Shown here piece after piece: positions 1 through 12,520 of a stretch of 64,000 nt of DNA. The notes beneath the pieces are model-generated. The model saw only the letters and a program-made list of their open reading frames with translations. It made no database searches and was not told the origin of the DNA. The stretch lies in contig NC_063169.1 of the NCBI RefSeq assembly GCF_023159225.1, positions 54,027,934-54,091,933 of the forward strand, given 5' to 3'. The DNA comes from Perognathus longimembris pacificus. Its lineage: Eukaryota; Chordata; Mammalia; Rodentia; Heteromyidae. Made by a program: the position numbers and the translations under genes. Within the stretch, counting starts at the first letter, position 1, and each line of letters begins with the position of its first letter.

Positions 1-764
1 CTGTTGGCTTAAAACTGGAGTTTTAGATCCCAGGTATAAACTCCACGATTTCCACATGTGAGATCTAGTCACTCAGTACTCCTATATTCCAAATCAAGAG
101 GCATGCTGAAAGGCAGAGGAAGTAGACTTATTAAGTTCCTCTTCAGCTATCTTCAAAGAATTAGGCATGAGCTATAGCTTTCAGTAGACACAAAATAAGA
201 GGCAGAATATGAAAGGTATGCACAGTTTTAAAACAGTTGCAGTCACCATGTATTCCCATGTTGTCTCAGGTGGCAAGACGTTACATCAGTAGCTAGGGCC
301 TTTTACATGAAAAAGTCATTGGTATGTCAGCTTTGGTCTGCTCCCTCCTGGTTTCAAAGAAGGCTGCAAAATGGCTAGTGGGGAGAGTGAGACGAAGGAA
401 ATAGATATATAATGGTGGTAGGGATGTCAAGCTTTCCCCCTACTTTTAATGAACTGTGGACCTAGTAAGTAGCCAGTATTTTCCAGCAAAACATAGCTTT
501 TGTATCTTTTACAGCCTCTGCTACCATTGACTCCATCCAGCCCATGAACACATTTGGCTTGCTCCTTCCTCATAAATCTCTCTAGAGTGCCCTGTGTTTC
601 TTTGGATGTACTTTTGGCCTTGCTCTTTATCCTAGCCACCTATCCCTGATTGGAGTCATTGGGCAGGAAGTGACAGGGAGAGACAGGATTTCATTAGTCT
701 ATTACTGTTTGTTCAGACCAAAGGAATCCCTTTTTACTATGCTAGCACTTGTTTCTCATGGTCT
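1..764. other. Intergenic, nothing recognised
   Basis: No gene, RNA gene or repeat recognised. Open frames are short and without known motifs. Confidence 0.5.
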
Positions 765-1150
765 TCAGAATGAAATCCAAATTCTTAGTAGAGTCCTCAG
801 CACCCTGGAATTGTCCTTGCTTTTTTTTTTAAGCCTAACTTTTTGGTGACACATTATACATTTTGGAACTGCGTGGGCCAGGGGGTCTGAAATACCTTTC
901 CTTTTTCTGAATAACTCCTGTCTATCTTTATTCATCACCAGGTCAGCTGGCACCTCCGGACAAGCCTTCCTTTTCCGTCCACATGCCCATTCCCAGCTGC
1001 CTTACGTGCCTGCCCACAGAGCCCTGCTCCAATCAGTAAATGTCTTGCAATGTCTGCTCTCTTTGTTTCCTTGTCTGACTTTCTCAGAAAAGGTAGGATC
1101 CACATGCTTTTCTTTGCTTTCTCAGGACCTACGCATAGTAACCACATGGA
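765..1150 (+). mobile_element. LINE-2-like 3' fragment
   Basis: The order AATGAAATCCAAATTCTTA, then CACATGCCCATTCCCAGCTG, CTTTCTCAGAAAAGG and CTCAGGACCTACGCATAG resembles the 3' end of L2. Heavily diverged, with gaps. It contains a 10-T run at about 821-830. Confidence 0.4.
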
Positions 1151-2556
1151 TCATCAGTCCCTCCATAAATACAGTGTCAGCCAGTGATGGTTTGGTTAGA
1201 GCCAGGCTGTAGGAAGACTTGGGAGGTGTGAGTGTATGTGAACTGGGTGGTTCATCAGCTCCTCCAACAGTCTAGAAGTAGCTCAAAAGTGATTTAAATA
1301 AAACATGAGAAGTTCATTTTTTCCCCCCCGATCCACCCACATGATCATTTCCTTGCTACCTGGGAGACTAAAAACCATATAACTTTCTATTGCTTCCATG
1401 ACCGTGTCAAAAGATCTGAAACATGTCAGGTGTGAGCAATCTCTCTCGAGTCTGCCTCCCACAGAACAGACTCCCTCCCTTGGCTTTTTCTCCCTAGCTC
1501 TTCTGAAACACATTAAATATGCCTGGGAGTGTTTCTAGCCTAGAACAATTTTCTGATGAAAATGTCCCCTTCATCTTGTCCAGCTCACCCTCACCCTCAA
1601 GAAACTTATGTGGGTAAAATAAAGTTGATGACCTTTTCCAAAAGTCTTTTAATAAGATACCTAAAAGAGAGGCATTGGATAGGATTTTAATTTTACACTT
1701 AAAAGGAACAACAGCTAATTTGAATCTTTCTTTGCAAATGCATCAAAGTGAAATATACAGGATCTAAATTATGAAACAGAGAACAGAGCGTCCATTAGCA
1801 TGACAGTGATGCTAAACAGAGGCACAACAACCCCACATAAATAAAGACTTTTCTTCTTTGAAGCAAAGTAAATGATACCGATAATATTTCTGACCCCATC
1901 TGTTTTCTCTTGGAAACAGAAGTGGAAGATAAAAATCCAAAGGCAAATGATTATGCTTAATCTTATTCTTTATTAATAAGCCCCTTCTTCATTATTTTAC
2001 ATCAAAGTCTAGATCCACTTAATTTATAAGAAAAAGAATATTCCTTGGTCACATGAGAAAGGAAAAATAAAACATGGAGTTAACAATGGTATTGGGTGAG
2101 AGAATGCAGAATGCTGAGGAAACTTTGTACCTTTTGTGGAAATCAGTCTCAGTAAGCATCTACCTTATGGATGTGGAAATTTATTTTGCCTGGATGAGAG
2201 AAGGAAAACCTCCTGCAATCTTGCAAGAGGCAATATAAAAGTTGCTTTTGTTGGGCTATATAAATGAACTAAAATTCACCCCATCCCTTAGTATAGGTGC
2301 ACTTTGATCTGGGCTCTTCTGGGCTGCACCCCTTTTGCCATCACCTTGGGTATCAGCATCTTGTGTGGAAGGTAAATGGTCCTTCAGATAGACTGCACCT
2401 TCTTATGATCCTAAAGAAAACAGCCCCAAACATAACAGACCACTTTATTCCTATTCTGTTCCAGTAATAAAGCGATAACAATTCTCCAGAACGTCCCCAA
2501 GGACAAAGATGGACAATGGCCATCAAGCCACACCTGTGACCTGAGACTGTTTTAAC
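1151..2556. other. Intergenic, nothing recognised
   Basis: AT-rich unique-looking sequence with short open frames only. Confidence 0.5.
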
Positions 2557-2571
2557 AAAGCATACCTTTCA

Positions 2572-3474
2572 ACAATTGTTATTATTAGTTTTCTTGATAT
2601 ATGACATTCTTGCTGGGGTGAGATGGAATCTCAATGTTGTTTTGATTTGCATTTCCTTTGTGGCCAGTGATGTAGAGCATTTTTTCATATGTCTATTGGC
2701 CATTCTCATTTCCTCATCAGAGAAGTTTCTTTGTAAGTCTTTAGCCCACTTGATGAGGGGGCTATTGGTTCTTTGCAGTTTTGTTTTGGAAGAAGGTAAT
2801 TTTTTTAGTTCTGCATATATTTTAGAGATGAGGCCTTTGTCTGTTGAATGTCCGGTAAAGATCTTCTCAATGGAAGGACTTGGAAAAAGTTATACTAAGT
2901 GAAGTGAGCCAGACCCAAAGAAACATGGACTCTATGGCCTCCCTTATTGGGAATAATTAGTACAGGTTTAGGCAAGCCATAGCAGAGCATCACAAGGCCC
3001 AATAGCTATACCCTTAGAAACACATAAGATGATGCTAATTGAAATGAACTCCATGTTATGGAAACAAGTGATATATCACAGTTGTAACTACTTTCAACAT
3101 CCTATGTGTATGTGTAGTTTCTATTATTGATAATGTTTTGTATCACCTTCCTATGTTTGTACCTACACTATCTCTGTAATCTTATCTGAGTATATTGGAA
3201 ACCGTGTTTACTGGTATTGGAAGTAGGAAATTCAAAGGGAATACCAAATTCGAGAGACACAGGGTAAAAAAAGAGAAATAACTACAAAAGCAATACTTGC
3301 AAAACTGTTTGGTGTAAGTGAACTGAACACCTGGGGGGGGGAGGGAAAGGGAGGGAGGGAGGGGGGCATGAGGGACAAGGCAACAAACAGTACAAGAAAT
3401 GTATCCAATGCCCAACGTATGATACTGTAACCTTTCTGTACGTCAGTTTGATAATAAAAATTTGAGAAAAAAAA
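2572..3474 (+). mobile_element. L1 insertion, 5'-truncated with an inverted 5' segment
   Basis: From 2572 to about 2869 the sequence is antisense L1 (GGAATCTCAATGTTG, GATTTGCATTTCC, TTTAGCCCACTTGATG). From about 2870 it is sense L1 3' end (GTTATACTAAGTGAAGTGAG, a G-rich tract 3333-3366, then AATAAAAATTTGAG and poly(A)). The 15-bp direct repeat AAAGCATACCTTTCA at 2557-2571 and 3475-3489 is the target-site duplication. The architecture is that of twin priming. Confidence 0.9.
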
Positions 3475-3519
3475 AAAGCATACCTTTCACACTCCCTGAG
3501 AATGACCTTGGGTTTGGTA

Positions 3520-4295
3520 ATGACCTTTTAAACAAGACACAAAAGATATAACCCATAAAAATGAGAATCAATAGTCTGGATCTAATTAAGAGTAAATATT
3601 TATGCCCTACAAAAGATAATGTCTACAGAATGAAAAGGCAAATCACTGAATGGGAGAAAATATTTACAAAAACAAATCCAATAAATGAGTAGAATACTTA
3701 TGTTTGTACAAAAGCCTGAACATAAATGCTTATAGCAACTGTGTTCAGAACTGACCAAACATGAAAGCCAACCAAGGTATCCACTCAGTAGGTGGTGGAT
3801 AAACTGTGTTACTTCCAAATAATGGAATGCCATTAAGCAATGAAAAAGAACTATAATCCATGCAAAGACCATGGAAGAAAGTTAAATACAACGGCATGCT
3901 ATTCTGATGAATGCAAATTTATGGAGACACTAAAAAGATCATTGTTTTTTCAGGGTTTATGAGTAAGAGGAGTGAATAGGCAGAGCATGGAGGATTTTTA
4001 GAGCAATAAAACTACTCTGTATGATACTATAATGGTGGCTGTAAGGCATTTTATGTTGTCCCAAACCCACATAATATCCAACACTGAAAGTGAACACGAA
4101 TGGATCTGAGTGGTAATCCTGTATCCATGTAGGTTTGTCAGTTGTGACCAATGTGCCACTGTGCAAGGAGAAATTGTTAAGGCCAATGGGGAGAGGTTAT
4201 CCACATGCACAGGAAGTGGGTTATGTGGGCACTCACTGTACCTACTCTCCATTTCACTGTGACCCTACAACTGCATATAAACACCTTTGGAAAAA
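3520..4295 (+). mobile_element. Ancient L1 3'-end fragment
   Basis: It carries diverged but ordered L1 3' signatures: GACACAAAAGATATAACCCA, ATGGGAGAAAATATTTAC, GCTTATAGCAACTGTGTTCA, CAACCAAGGTATCCACTCAG, AATGGAATGCCATTAAGCAA, ACTACTCTGTATGATACTAT, CAGTTGTGACCAATGTGCCA. Old mammalian L1M type. Confidence 0.75.
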
Positions 4296-4494
4296 GAGTC
4301 CTAGAAGGGCTATGGAATAGGAGTCTAATGGGGTTTGAATGGAGTCTCAAGGTGGCAGGAGGCAGTTCCTCAATTGAGGATATGATGGAGGTCATCATCT
4401 AGAGGCAAGTCAGAGCATGGGTGACAGAAATGTGCAGCTCTGGGTTTGCCTTTGCAGTGTAGCCAAGGGAAGGGGCAGGCTTAGGTTAGGCATC

Positions 4495-4645
4495 TGAGTA
4501 GTAAAAATTTTGGACTTTGCAGGCCTTGTGATTTCTGTAACGGGTGGCTATAAATGAATGAATGTGGTTGGATGCTGAGTAAAACTTTATTTATAAAGAC
4601 AGGCAGAAGATTGGCTTTGAACAGGGCCTCAGTCGGTTATGATAG
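4495..4645 (+). mobile_element. hAT-type DNA transposon fragment
   Basis: TTTGGACTTTGCAGGCC followed by AATGAATGTGG and AAAACTTTATTTATAAAGAC is the pattern of a widespread non-autonomous hAT (Charlie-type) element. A second copy in the same orientation lies at 37790-38170. Family name not assigned. Confidence 0.5.
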
Positions 4646-5220
4646 AGGGTTAAAGCAGACATGAGCCATCCATGGGTTTGCAAGTGAACACAACGGGGTT
4701 TGCATGTTGATGACTATAAAGACAGAACAGCACTAAACAAGCCCGAGCATCAAAGAGTGCAGGAAGGTTTATTCTCCGAAGCAGGCAGGAAGAGAGAGTT
4801 ACTTCCAAAGCAATGCTCTCAACCAAAGGAAGGTAGCGATGTTATTTGGGGAGCCTATGTGTAATTGTAGAGTCAAGCTGTTTGTAAGAGGATGCCTATT
4901 GCTGGGTGTGCTCCATTTACAATCCTAATTTAAGAAGATGGGAGACACATTATTGGTCACCTTCTGCTTCAGGTCAGGAAGCACCCATGTGAAAGATTGA
5001 AATGGTTGAGAGGAATGCTTCTGGGCTTGCTTAGCTTGCACCAGGAAGTTTTAAGCTGGAAATAAAGGCAGGAAGACTTGGGAGATGAGTTAACACAGTA
5101 GTTGTCCCTAGGGGGTCTGCCTTTCTTAGTGGATACAGGCCCCAAAGAGTGGCAGAAGTAATAGGGAGGAGAAGCTACAGGAACAGGGGGATTAGAGAGA
5201 GATGGAGTTGCATTTCAATT
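4646..5220. other. Intergenic, nothing recognised
   Basis: No repeat or gene recognised. Confidence 0.45.
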
Positions 5221-5285
5221 TATCAGGAGAGTTTCAGGCCAGCCTAGAACGACTTAGTGAGACCTTGTTTCAATAAACAAATACA
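5221..5285 (+). mobile_element. B1/7SL-like SINE 3' fragment
   Basis: TTTCAGGCCAGCCTAGAACG and GTGAGACCTTGTTTCAATAA match the end of B1/Alu-like elements; the 5' part is missing. Confidence 0.45.
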
Positions 5286-5647
5286 TCATTAATACACCAT
5301 CTCTTTTTGGAGACCATGGTCACTTGTGTTATGTTTAAAGTGTGGAGACTAAGTTCTTGTATCTACGTTTATTGAAAAGGTAAAGCCAGTTTCCAGTCCT
5401 TCATCATCACTATTATTATTATTTTAAAAGACAAGACCATTCATGACAATGAAATTAGAGGAGAGGGCCTAGCAGGAGAAAGAGGAAAGGAGAGGAAAAC
5501 CTTGTTGGGACTCAGAGCATGAACCCCCCAAATCTTAGTCATTAGAAAGGTCACTCGTTTTCTCCTGCCTTTCTCCCTAGAAGTATGGTTATGGTCATGG
5601 GAATCCTTCACATCTGAAACTCTAACTACTTAGGAGTCTGAGAAAAC

Positions 5648-5785
5648 TCTCTCTCTCTCTCTTTCTTGCTGGTTAATGGGCATTGGAGTTTCATGGACTT
5701 TTCTGCTTGGGCTGGCTTCCAGCCTTGGTCCTCCAGATCTCAGCCTCCTGTGTAGTAAGGGATGGCAGATCACACATATCTTTAC
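5648..5785 (-). mobile_element. 7SL-like SINE monomer with (CT)n tail
   Basis: Antisense signature CTTGCTGGTTAAT, TTTCATGGACTTTTCTGC, CCAGATCTCAGCCTCCTG. The tail side carries a (CT)8 run at 5649-5663. Confidence 0.7.
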
Positions 5786-6612
5786 GAAAGCAAACGCAAA
5801 ATGGTTACAGCTGTCTGGTTCTAGAATAATCATACCGATGATAGCTATTCAAATGTGTAAGCCTCAGCCACCCGGTACACAGCATTCCCTTATTAAACAA
5901 ACCTGCTGCTGGCTGGTATCAAACAGATCCTATTTCCAAACTGCTAATCGAGTTTCTAATCCACAAAATAAACTAGATGGGAGAGGGTTGTTTTTTTTTT
6001 CTCCCCTTCAGCTTTGACTTGCATTATTTTAACCTTTCTCTTTCCCTCCCAAAATACCACTCATTAGCAAATGGCACCTAAGTGGCACTTCCTTTGTGAC
6101 TTCACAGCTGTCATTGTTCCACATTTATCAGGGCCCAAAGAGCTCTTCTGTGTATTTCTGGAAAGCTATTCATCTGCTTTAAACAAACGCTGTTTAAGCT
6201 GTTAAGATACAGTGCCGTAGTTATTTGTTTTTTTGCATCTTTAAATTGCATCTAAATGAAAGGTTGGGACTAATTGGGTCTAGGAATAGTATCCAAAGCA
6301 GTCCTAGAGAATTTCTCCTGGTGATTAAGTGGAAAGCACTGGGCTTTGCCTACGGGGAAGGGCACGTTGGCTTGCTGGCTTATCTCCGCCAGCTTAGTGG
6401 TTGTGGGTAGTGGGCTGGGTGGTAAGAAGAGGAGAAGAGTTAATTATGGCACCATGCAGCCCAGAGCAGAGGCGCTTCTTCCAAGAACAGGGAGGAACCA
6501 GGACAGAACTCATGGCTTGAGCAGGACTGCAGGGCCCTGAAAATGGGCCATGAAATCTCCTATCCGCTGTTATTCTCTTGACAGTTTTGTTTTGTACTTG
6601 AACTTTTTGTTT
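5786..6612. other. Intergenic, nothing recognised
   Basis: Unique-looking sequence. The longest open frame on the plus strand (5676-6017) has no recognisable motif. Confidence 0.45.
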
Positions 6613-6712
6613 TGGCCAGTCCTCGGGCTTGAACTCGGGGCCTGGGCGCTGTCCCTGAGCCTCTTTGAGCTCAAGGCTAGCGCTCTCCCACTTGAGCCAC
6701 AGCACCACTTAT
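6613..6712 (-). mobile_element. Geo-type SINE monomer
   Basis: TTGGCCAGTCCTCGGGCTTG, CTGTCCCTGAGCC and CTTGAGCCACAGCACCACTT are the antisense of the tRNA-like right half of the dimer SINEs of this genome. Confidence 0.85.
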
Positions 6713-7204
6713 TTGTTATTTTGCCTCACCTCTCTTTTTACAATTTTCATAAAATTATGATTTAATGTTCTCCAACGTAGCAATAAGTGTATATTTTAAT
6801 AGGTCTACAATGCCTTTGTCCTCTTAGGAAGATCACCTGTTGCAAAAAAAAAGAGCAAGTTTTTAAAAAGTGACTTCCTGAAAGGACTAAAAGCAAATAT
6901 AAGCGAGTACATTTGCACTCCTGGAGAGGAGACACACATCTACGTATGACTCCCGGTAACGCTCCATTAAAAACCGGGAAATAGGTCAGCACCATATTAG
7001 ACAAAAGTTAATATCAATACATAAAGAAACCATTACAATCAACAGGAAAAGGCCATTTCCCAGAGAATTAAACTGTATTAATAGACTATTAACAAACAAT
7101 ATCCAACAATTAATATACCATATATCAATCATATATACAACATATTCATATATAATATATAATAATGTACATAAAATATATGATATTCAAATATTAATAT
7201 ACAT
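6713..7204. other. AT-rich intergenic stretch
   Basis: Very AT-rich from about 7080 to 7205 (repeated ATATAT/TATATA words). No gene recognised. Confidence 0.5.
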
Positions 7205-7446
7205 ATATCCCCATCTCTCCCCCCTGCCCCAAGGTTTAAAATCAAGGCCTAAGCACTGTCCCTGAGCTTTTATACTCAAGGCTAGTGTTCTACCATCTGA
7301 GCCACAGTTCTACTTCTGGCTTTTTGCTGGTTAATTGAAGATAAGAGGCTCACCAACTTTGCTGCCTGGGCTGGAAAAACTGGGATCCTCAGATCTCAGC
7401 CTCCTGAGCAGCTAGGATTATAGGCATGAACCGCTGATGCCTAGCC
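7205..7446 (-). mobile_element. 7SL-like/Geo dimer SINE, complete
   Basis: Antisense right half (CACTGTCCCTGAGC, CTGAGCCACAGTTCTACTTC) followed by antisense left half (GCTGGTTAATTGAAG, CTCAGATCTCAGCCTCCTGA, CTAGGATTATAGGCATGAAC). Confidence 0.85.
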
Positions 7447-9109
7447 ATGTATTTTTAAATGAACACCAGCATGTGTGTTTTGTAGTTTGGAGAAGCAGTA
7501 CAGCCTAGTGGCTTATGCAGGAAATCAGAAAGCAGACTGCTTGATGGAATCAATGACATTACCCTTTCCTGCCTTCTATTTCTTACCCCATGAAGAGCAA
7601 GTTGCTTCACCTGTGCATGAGGGCAGCCAACACAGAAGAATGGGCATGAAAAGCAAAGCTGGGATTCCAATGCAGTCTGGACCCAGAGACTAAACTATTA
7701 ATGATTGGGCTATATTGAGCAAAACGAAACAAATGGGGCAGAGAGATAAAGACAAAGAAATAAATATAGGACAGAGGAGGGTGTCCATATTGAGTCCTTA
7801 ATAAACCTCACAAATGTATGAAGGAATAGGGTCAAAGGCCAGATGCAGAATAGAAATTTGTCTTAATAATGGAGCTATGGGTTGGACGCTCAAACTTGTA
7901 ATTCAAAAGAAAGAATTTAAAAAGCAAGAAGAATAGACCAGAGGTCCTGCTAAAATGAAAGGTGGCTGTAGATTCAGAATGGGGACTAGGGCACATGAAA
8001 GGGTGAAAGGATCAGCTCTCACAGACACGTAACCTCTTCCCTTTATTAGTGGTTCCTGGACATCTAATTAGAATCCTGTTTCCTTCTGTTTCCTAAAGGG
8101 CTGGAGAAATGCCCTGAGGGCTTGTCACCCTGGGCCTTTCCCCTTTCTAATCAGCCAGATGGCAGCTGCAGGAAGTGGCCTCTGAAGCAACAATCACAAT
8201 TGTGCTGTTGACAGCCAGGCAGCTACAAGAAGCAAGTGTGTACTTGGAGTTTCTGAGCCTTGGGACAGCAGAGCATAATTCTGTCATCTAGGCTTTCTGG
8301 AATAAATAGACGGTGAAAACAACTGATAGTTGATCATCTCCAATTACTAGACTCAACTAGAAAGCTACTTTTAAAAAATCCTTTTAAGTGGCCACATCTC
8401 TTTTGAAGCATTTAGAATTCATCTCTGTTGGTAAGAATTGCAAAATGTGTAAGTGGCTCTTGGTGGGTGCATGTGGCGCATGGAATGGAGATAAGGAGAA
8501 AATGTACTTTGGCTTATTAGGAGCATTCTATGCATTTCATGATCCTTACAGAACAAGGGATGGAGGAAGTATGTCTAGCCACCAGAGATTTCCCTGATGT
8601 TACAGGCTGCAGCGCTGTCTCTGCTGTCCCTTGCGAGGGCAATATCCCATGCGGATGTGCTCACAGAAAGTGGAGAATTGAATGGAAATGCCAGTCAGCC
8701 CTTTCGGAAGTTGGCAAATAGAGTGTGCCGTTTCTGAGGACTCACGCTGCAGATCTTCTCATCCATTTATTGTTAGCATTGGGACAATGCTCAACCACCC
8801 TGAATTGCTAAAAGACATTTACCTGGTGCTTAATTTCCTTGCTGTCACCTGTAAATCATCCCCAGTATTAGACATCAAAGACATGTGTTCCTTCAGTTTC
8901 CTTCCTGTTTGCACACTTACTCCTCTCTATCCATTCAAAACCTGGAGTGTGATCATTCCAAAGTAAAAGCCAGCGGCTTCTGGCGGGACACATGTTCCCT
9001 CTTGGAAACCACATATGACATGGTTTGTGGTTAAATAGATTGTTTTCCTATCAAGACAATATTATAATTGATGGCTTGCATCTGTTCAAATTTTCAGAGG
9101 AACTTACAA
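7447..9109. other. Intergenic, nothing recognised
   Basis: No repeat family recognised. Several short open frames without known motifs. Candidate for conserved non-coding sequence because it lacks recent insertions. Confidence 0.4.
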
Positions 9110-9300
9110 GTATAATGCCAAATGTTTAGCTAAATAATACAAATATAACTGTACAACCTGGAGGGACTGGGGGGAGGAAAAATGGGAGAAAATGAGGGGA
9201 GTAACAAGTTTGACAAGAAATATACTTACTACCTTACATATGTACTGCAACCCCTCTGTACATCATCTTGACAATAAAATTAAATTTAAAAATAAACAAT
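9110..9300 (+). mobile_element. L1 3' end
   Basis: GGGACTGGGGGGAGG, ACAAGAAATATACTTACTAC and CTGTACATCATCTTGACAAT plus AATAAA and an A-rich tail match the end of the L1 at 2572-3474. Confidence 0.75.
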
Positions 9301-9335
9301 ATAAGTAACAAAAATAAAAATCTGTTTTAGTTAAA

Positions 9336-9408
9336 GGGCTAGAGGTGTGGCTCAAGAGGTAGAGTTCTCTAAGACTCAAACTTCATTACTGCCATAAATA
9401 AATAAGGC
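9336..9408 (+). mobile_element. ID-like tRNA-derived SINE monomer
   Basis: GGGCTAGAGGTGTGGCTCAA, AGGTAGAGTTC and a degenerate B box (CAAACTTCATTACTGCC), followed by an A-rich tail. Confidence 0.6.
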
Positions 9409-9718
9409 CTGAAATCTAAACACTGAAAAGATATCCATGGTTCTTTTTTTCTTATAGTTGCCTGAGAAAAGTACTTAGGGAAATAGCACTTTGTGTTGTA
9501 CAACCTAATATAGTACTTTCAGACTGCTTTCATTACCTTTCTGTTGTTTTTGAAACCCTTTCTTTTGTAGTAAGTAAGACTTGTGAACTAATGATGGGGG
9601 AAATAAGTTATTTGAAGGCTGGCAAACTTCTGCAAATTGCCCAGAGGGGACTTCAGTAGACCAGCTGTCTATCATCTCCCAGTTCTTACACAGGTTCTCT
9701 GCTCTCTCTACTGCCTCC

Positions 9719-9735
9719 CCCCCCCCCCCCCCCCC
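9719..9735. repeat. Homopolymer (C)n run
   Basis: About 17 consecutive C. Confidence 0.95.
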
Positions 9736-9739
9736 GCCG

Positions 9740-10640
9740 CAAAGCCCTGCAGGAGGACAAATGGGAGACCAAATGGGAGGGAGCCTGCATGGACATACAC
9801 AGAGAACTTGGGATATGGAGGAGGCAACCACAGTGGGTGCATCTCATGGCCATAAATGCTGTCCAGTGGGGGTAGAGCTGCTCTTCACCAAGATGGAATT
9901 CAGCCCCCATCTCTAGAGGCTCCTTTGCAACTGACCTACAGTCAAAGGCAGTTGCTCTACCTTTGTGTTTTTGGAGGCATCTGGGGTTAAAGCAGCATGA
10001 CTGGATGTAGAGAACGACCCAGAAAACAGTTGCTTGTACATCTTTCAAGTAAGAGCAATGGGATGGGGTGGAGAAAGAGATGGAGGGAAGAGAGACTGTG
10101 GTTCAGAAATTGTCCCCACACTTGCCACACTCTGGTTCAACACAGTGGTAGGCAGTCACAGATGTCACCACTCTCCTACCACAGGGATGGACACCATGCT
10201 GCAGGACTTGTCCCAAGTCCACGTGGCACCTGAGATCACAGAGGCTGGGGGAGGGAAGTGGGCTGAGAGGCTGGAGAGAGGAAGGAATCTGGAGGCTGCT
10301 TCCTCAGGCATGCTGGCTCCATGAATGTTTTCTTTTCTTCTTATTAAGTAGTTGTGAAAAGGGGTTACAATTCTATAAGTCATGTTCCATTCAAGTTTTC
10401 TATCTCGGACTCCTAACAGGAACTTCAGATGATGTACATTTTCCCAGCCATTCTTTGGCAGTCCGTCTCTCTATGGGCAGACGTAATACAACAACTGCCA
10501 CAAGGTGGCAGCACTGTGCTCTTGTGCATAGCCTGGAAGGTGCTTCTCCTTTTACTGCTGGAGGAATTTCCTTCTCTCTCCCTTTCAGAATGAGTTTCTC
10601 TTTAAGAGCTGGGGAGCTCTAGAGGAAGGACTTCAAGAAT
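9740..10640. other. Intergenic, nothing recognised
   Basis: Moderately GC-rich unique sequence with overlapping short open frames on both strands and no recognised motifs. Confidence 0.4.
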
Positions 10641-10641
10641 C

Positions 10642-10642
<1 letters not shown>

Positions 10643-10696
<54 letters not shown>

Positions 10697-10706
10697 CTCT
10701 CTCTCC
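10643..10706. repeat. (CT)n microsatellite
   Basis: About 30 CT units with one CG interruption, abutting the tail end of a minus-strand SINE. Confidence 0.95.
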
Positions 10707-10719
10707 CCTCCCCACCTCC

Positions 10720-11030
10720 CTTTCCAACTTAAGACCTTGCACTTGCTAGGCAGGTGCTCTACCTCTTAAGCTGCACTCTAGCTCTTTTTGCTTTAGTTAT
10801 TGTTCAGATGGGGTCTTCGCTTTTTGCTCCCAGGCTGGCCTGTGAGGTACAAGGGCCTCTTGTGTAGCTGGAATCACAGCTATGTACTATCACCATGCCC
10901 GGCTCATTGGTTGAAATGAAAATCTTACTAGCTTCCATCTGGGATGGGCTTGAACCAAGCAAGGATCTCTTGATGTCTTATTTCCTGAGTAGCTGGGATT
11001 ATAGGTGTAAGCCATTGTGCCTGACCCTTT
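10720..11030 (-). mobile_element. Old ID-like plus B1-like composite SINE
   Basis: CTTGCTAGGCAGGTGCTCTA (antisense ID) then GGTCTTCGCTTTTTGCTCCC and, at the far end, GAGTAGCTGGGATTATAGG (antisense 7SL-like). Confidence 0.7.
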
Positions 11031-11597
11031 ACAGAGTTTTCTTCATGTCTCGCTTTGCTAAAATGTATGTATTGGGACTATGAAGTAATGTGCTCGCTGA
11101 TACATTTTTGTCTTTTCCTACTAGCCAATATTTAAATTCAGCTCACTAGATCTGTGAAGCCTGTGGCTATTCCACAGGGTTGGAAATGGGGGGCGGGTAA
11201 GGAAGGTGAGCAGGTGCTCTAATTGAGTCAGCCTGTTTGGGGTTCTGGCAATGAGCAGGTGTTCTGGACAAAGTCCCAGGCTGGCTGTGCTCTGCCCCTT
11301 ATCTGAACTGAGATGATGAACTGGCTCTCTTCCAGATGCGAATGACCAGTGCAGAGAGGGTTCTGGACACCAGGAGTGACAGGGACATGTGGAGGAAACA
11401 GGCATGTGTGCGGAGGAGGAGGAGGAGATGACATGACAGCTAGTGAGCCATCAGGAGGGCTTCCATGAAGAAGGAGATGGTTACAACCACATTGGCTGGA
11501 TGCGAGCTTTGGAAATCCCACTGAAAAAACTCCTCATTCTCCAAGGGGGTGGGGGAGGGGAAGGAAAACAGGTAACACTCAATATCACACAATTGGC
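11031..11597. other. Intergenic, nothing recognised
   Basis: No repeat or gene recognised. Short GGA-rich tract at 11411-11430. Confidence 0.4.
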
Positions 11598-11835
11598 TGG
11601 TGACAGAGTTGAGCCTGCTGAGTCTTCCTGGCTACTCAGGAGGCTTAGATCTGAGAATAGTGATTTGAATTCAGTCCAGGCAGGAAAAACTGTGTAATTC
11701 TTATCTTCAACTAACCAGCACAAAAGCTGGAGGTGGAGCTTTGGCTCAAGTGGTAGAGCGATTGCCTTGCATAGAGAAGCTCAGGGACAGTGTCTAGGCC
11801 CTGAGTTCAAGCCCTAAGGACCAGCACACACAACC
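11598..11835 (+). mobile_element. 7SL-like/Geo dimer SINE
   Basis: GCTACTCAGGAGGCTTAGAT in the left half, TCTTATCTTCAACTAACCAG linker, then GTGGAGCTTTGGCTCAAGTG and CCCTGAGTTCAAGCCC in the right half. Confidence 0.85.
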
Positions 11836-12243
11836 TACAAAACAACCCCTTTAGCTATTCCCCCAAAGGTTTTGTAAGTTGTAGGATAGGAGTCTGGAAT
11901 AGGAGGAGTGGCTTGTGTTTAGTGTGAAGCAGAAACTGGACAGACACTCCTGATTGCCCCGGGGTGCAGGGTCTCCCTAAGACTCTTTCCTTCAGTGGTA
12001 ATAATTCATGTGGTTGTGAATTTGGGCTGTGCAGTCATGAGTGGGGAGAAGCTGGCCCTAGGAAAGGCCTGGTTTTTAGAAAATGTATATTTGGGGTAGC
12101 GAGGAAGATGTCAGCACAGCTCTTGCCCAGAATTCCCCGGTAAGCAAGAACCACAGCATCCAGGGAGGCTTCACTCCTGTCTCCCTCGCTGAATGGTCCT
12201 TCCTTCATAACACCTGCTGAGCATCCATCCTCTTTAAACTGAA

Positions 12244-12520
12244 ATGTGAAATGTTCCAAAAGCCAAAATGTTCTGACACCACAGTGGAAAATTCCACACC
12301 CGAGCTTACATCATGGTATAGTCAAAATGCAGGTGCGCTGAACACATGGTCCAAAATCACCTCCAGGCTATGTGTATAGGTATAGGTGAAGCATAAATAC
12401 ATTCGTATTTAGGCTTAGATCCCATTCCCATGGTATTTCATCATGTATACGCAAATATTCCAAAATGCATGACCTCCCTCCATCTCAAGTATTCCAGATG
12501 AGGGACAGGCAATCTTTATG
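12244..12520. mobile_element. Tigger-type DNA transposon fragment
   Basis: GTGGAAAATTCCACACCCGA, CAGGCTATGTGTATAGGTAT, CGTATTTAGGCTTAGATCCC, ACGCAAATATTCCAAAATGC and a terminal GATGAGGGACAGGCAA. The same family, in the opposite orientation, is at 53762-54562. Confidence 0.65.
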
